5,810 nt of DNA from Endomicrobium sp. (GTDB lineage Bacteria > Elusimicrobiota > Endomicrobiia > Endomicrobiales > Endomicrobiaceae), in assembly GCA_031264895.1 (NCBI GenBank), contig JAISDI010000126.1, positions 1 through 5,810 on the forward strand, read 5' to 3'. Below the pieces are notes generated by a model. It was not told the DNA's origin. It did no database searches and saw only the letters and a list, made by a program, of their open reading frames with translations. Position 1 is the stretch's first letter; each line of letters opens with the position of its first letter. Positions 5,528 through 5,810 of the stretch are shown in pieces. The translations under genes and the position numbers were made by a program.

Positions 5528-5585
5528 TTTTTATAGACATAAAAAGCTGAAACAAACCCAGCATTGACCGATAGACAGCAAAAAG

Positions 5586-5614
5586 GCAACGGAAAATACC
5601 CCGTTAGCGCTTTT
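5586..5614 (+). terminator. Weak rho-independent terminator candidate after holA
   Basis: GCAACGG (5586-5592) pairs with CCGTTAGC (5601-5608) as a 7-bp stem with one bulged A and an 8-base loop. Two bases later come four T. The short T-run makes it a poor intrinsic terminator. It is the best candidate near the operon end, 59 bases past the holA stop. Confidence 0.3.
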
Positions 5615-5674
5615 GGTATAAACCCAAAAATTCCATTAGAGCTTTTTAAAAACTATCTTTTTTCCTTTGTCGTC

Positions 5675-5699
5675 ATCCCCGAGTGTCTTTGTCGGGGAT
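5675..5699. repeat. Intergenic palindromic repeat, CCCCGA/TCGGGG hairpin
   Basis: ATCCCCGA and TCGGGGAT form a perfect 8-bp, G+C-rich stem around a 9-base loop (GTGTCTTTG), within GTC-ATCCCCGA...TCGGGGAT-CC. Palindromes of this style (GTCATYCCCGA ... TCGGGRATCC) occur as interspersed intergenic repeats in several bacterial groups. No T-run follows directly, though a CATTTTG does, so it could give some 3'-end protection or attenuation. Confidence 0.6.
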
Positions 5700-5785
5700 C
5701 CATTTTGCCGTTTTGCTGTTCGCCGTAATTCCCACTTTTTAAAGGGGGTGGACGGAGACAATGTCTCCGGACGGGGGATTTGCCG
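5694..5785. repeat. Diverged direct repeat GGGGAT...TTGCCG within the repeat cluster
   Basis: GGGGATCCATTTTGCCG (5694-5710) recurs as GGGGATTTGCCG (5774-5785), the second copy lacking five central bases. Similar short units TTTTGCTG (5711-5718) and TTCGCCG (5719-5725) follow the first copy. This suggests a composite intergenic repeat built from related modules. Confidence 0.4.
5753..5769. repeat. Perfect short hairpin CGGAGAC-AAT-GTCTCCG
   Basis: A perfect 7-bp stem with a 3-base loop, flanked by GGGGGTGGA on the left and GACGGGGGATT on the right. An outer pairing of AATTCCC (5727-5733) with GGGGATT (5774-5780), with one G-T wobble, would enclose it in a larger branched structure of about 54 bases. 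Confidence 0.5.
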
Positions 5786-5810
5786 TATGCGCAAGGTTCT
5801 AAATTTCATG

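Larger units (their letters stand above)
5528..5810. other. Non-coding downstream region with terminator candidate and palindromic repeats
   Basis: 283 bases after holA with no open frame that looks like a real gene on either strand. The first half (5528-5660) is AT-rich with a small hairpin and several homopolymer runs. The second half (5661-5785) is G+C-richer and palindromic. The last 25 bases show no recognisable feature. A gene beginning beyond the window edge cannot be excluded. Confidence 0.6.

Noticed and set aside
5541..5562. GCTG...CAGC hairpin just after holA as terminator
   Set aside because: Only 4 bp of stem with a 9-base loop and no following T-run.
5636..5661. AGCTTTTTAAAAACT followed by a T-run as terminator
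   Set aside because: Almost entirely A/T stem of low stability; cannot be told from AT-rich background.
5660..5810. CRISPR array or attachment site in the repeat-rich tail
   Set aside because: No regularly spaced identical repeats; the direct repeat occurs only twice and differs by five bases. No integrase or tRNA gene nearby.

Overview
The window looks like chromosome of a low-GC, Gram-negative-type bacterium. The lptE-type outer-membrane lipoprotein gene implies an LPS-bearing outer membrane, and leuS-lptE-holA is a gene order also known from Escherichia coli. The AT-rich, lysine/isoleucine-rich coding style and the interspersed 'GTCATCCCCGA...TCGGGGATCC' palindrome would fit Elusimicrobiota (Elusimicrobium/Endomicrobium-like). 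That placement is an impression from composition and repeat style, not from any search.

Layout. Positions 2-235 are the 3' end of a tlyA-type rRNA 2'-O-methyltransferase gene, cut by the window edge. A 38-bp gap follows, holding a palindrome and a consensus -10 box. Positions 274-1236 hold a compact three-gene accessory cassette with overlapping ends: a DUF3990 (ADP-ribosyltransferase-like) protein and two small proteins that resemble DUF3791 and each other. It looks like a toxin-antitoxin-type or nucleotide-modifying module in which the ART-like protein would be the effector and the small proteins its partners. That role is inferred.

A 225-bp gap (1237-1461) carries an imperfect inverted repeat and an extended -10 promoter. 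It is followed by leuS (leucyl-tRNA synthetase), lptE (LPS-assembly lipoprotein) and holA (DNA polymerase III delta subunit) at 1462-5527. These three genes lie on one strand with 8-nt and 5-nt gaps and are probably one operon. They link three unrelated housekeeping jobs: tRNA charging, outer-membrane LPS export and clamp loading.

The last 283 bases (5528-5810) have no convincing gene. They contain a weak terminator candidate and a cluster of palindromic intergenic repeats with a diverged internal direct repeat. All supported genes are on the + strand. No CRISPR array, tRNA, rRNA or transposase was seen.

The item most worth a second look is the DUF3990 / DUF3791-like / DUF3791 cassette. Its first gene appears to start without a Shine-Dalgarno sequence at a position compatible with leaderless translation, and its two small genes give an ungapped pairwise alignment that suggests duplication of one fold.
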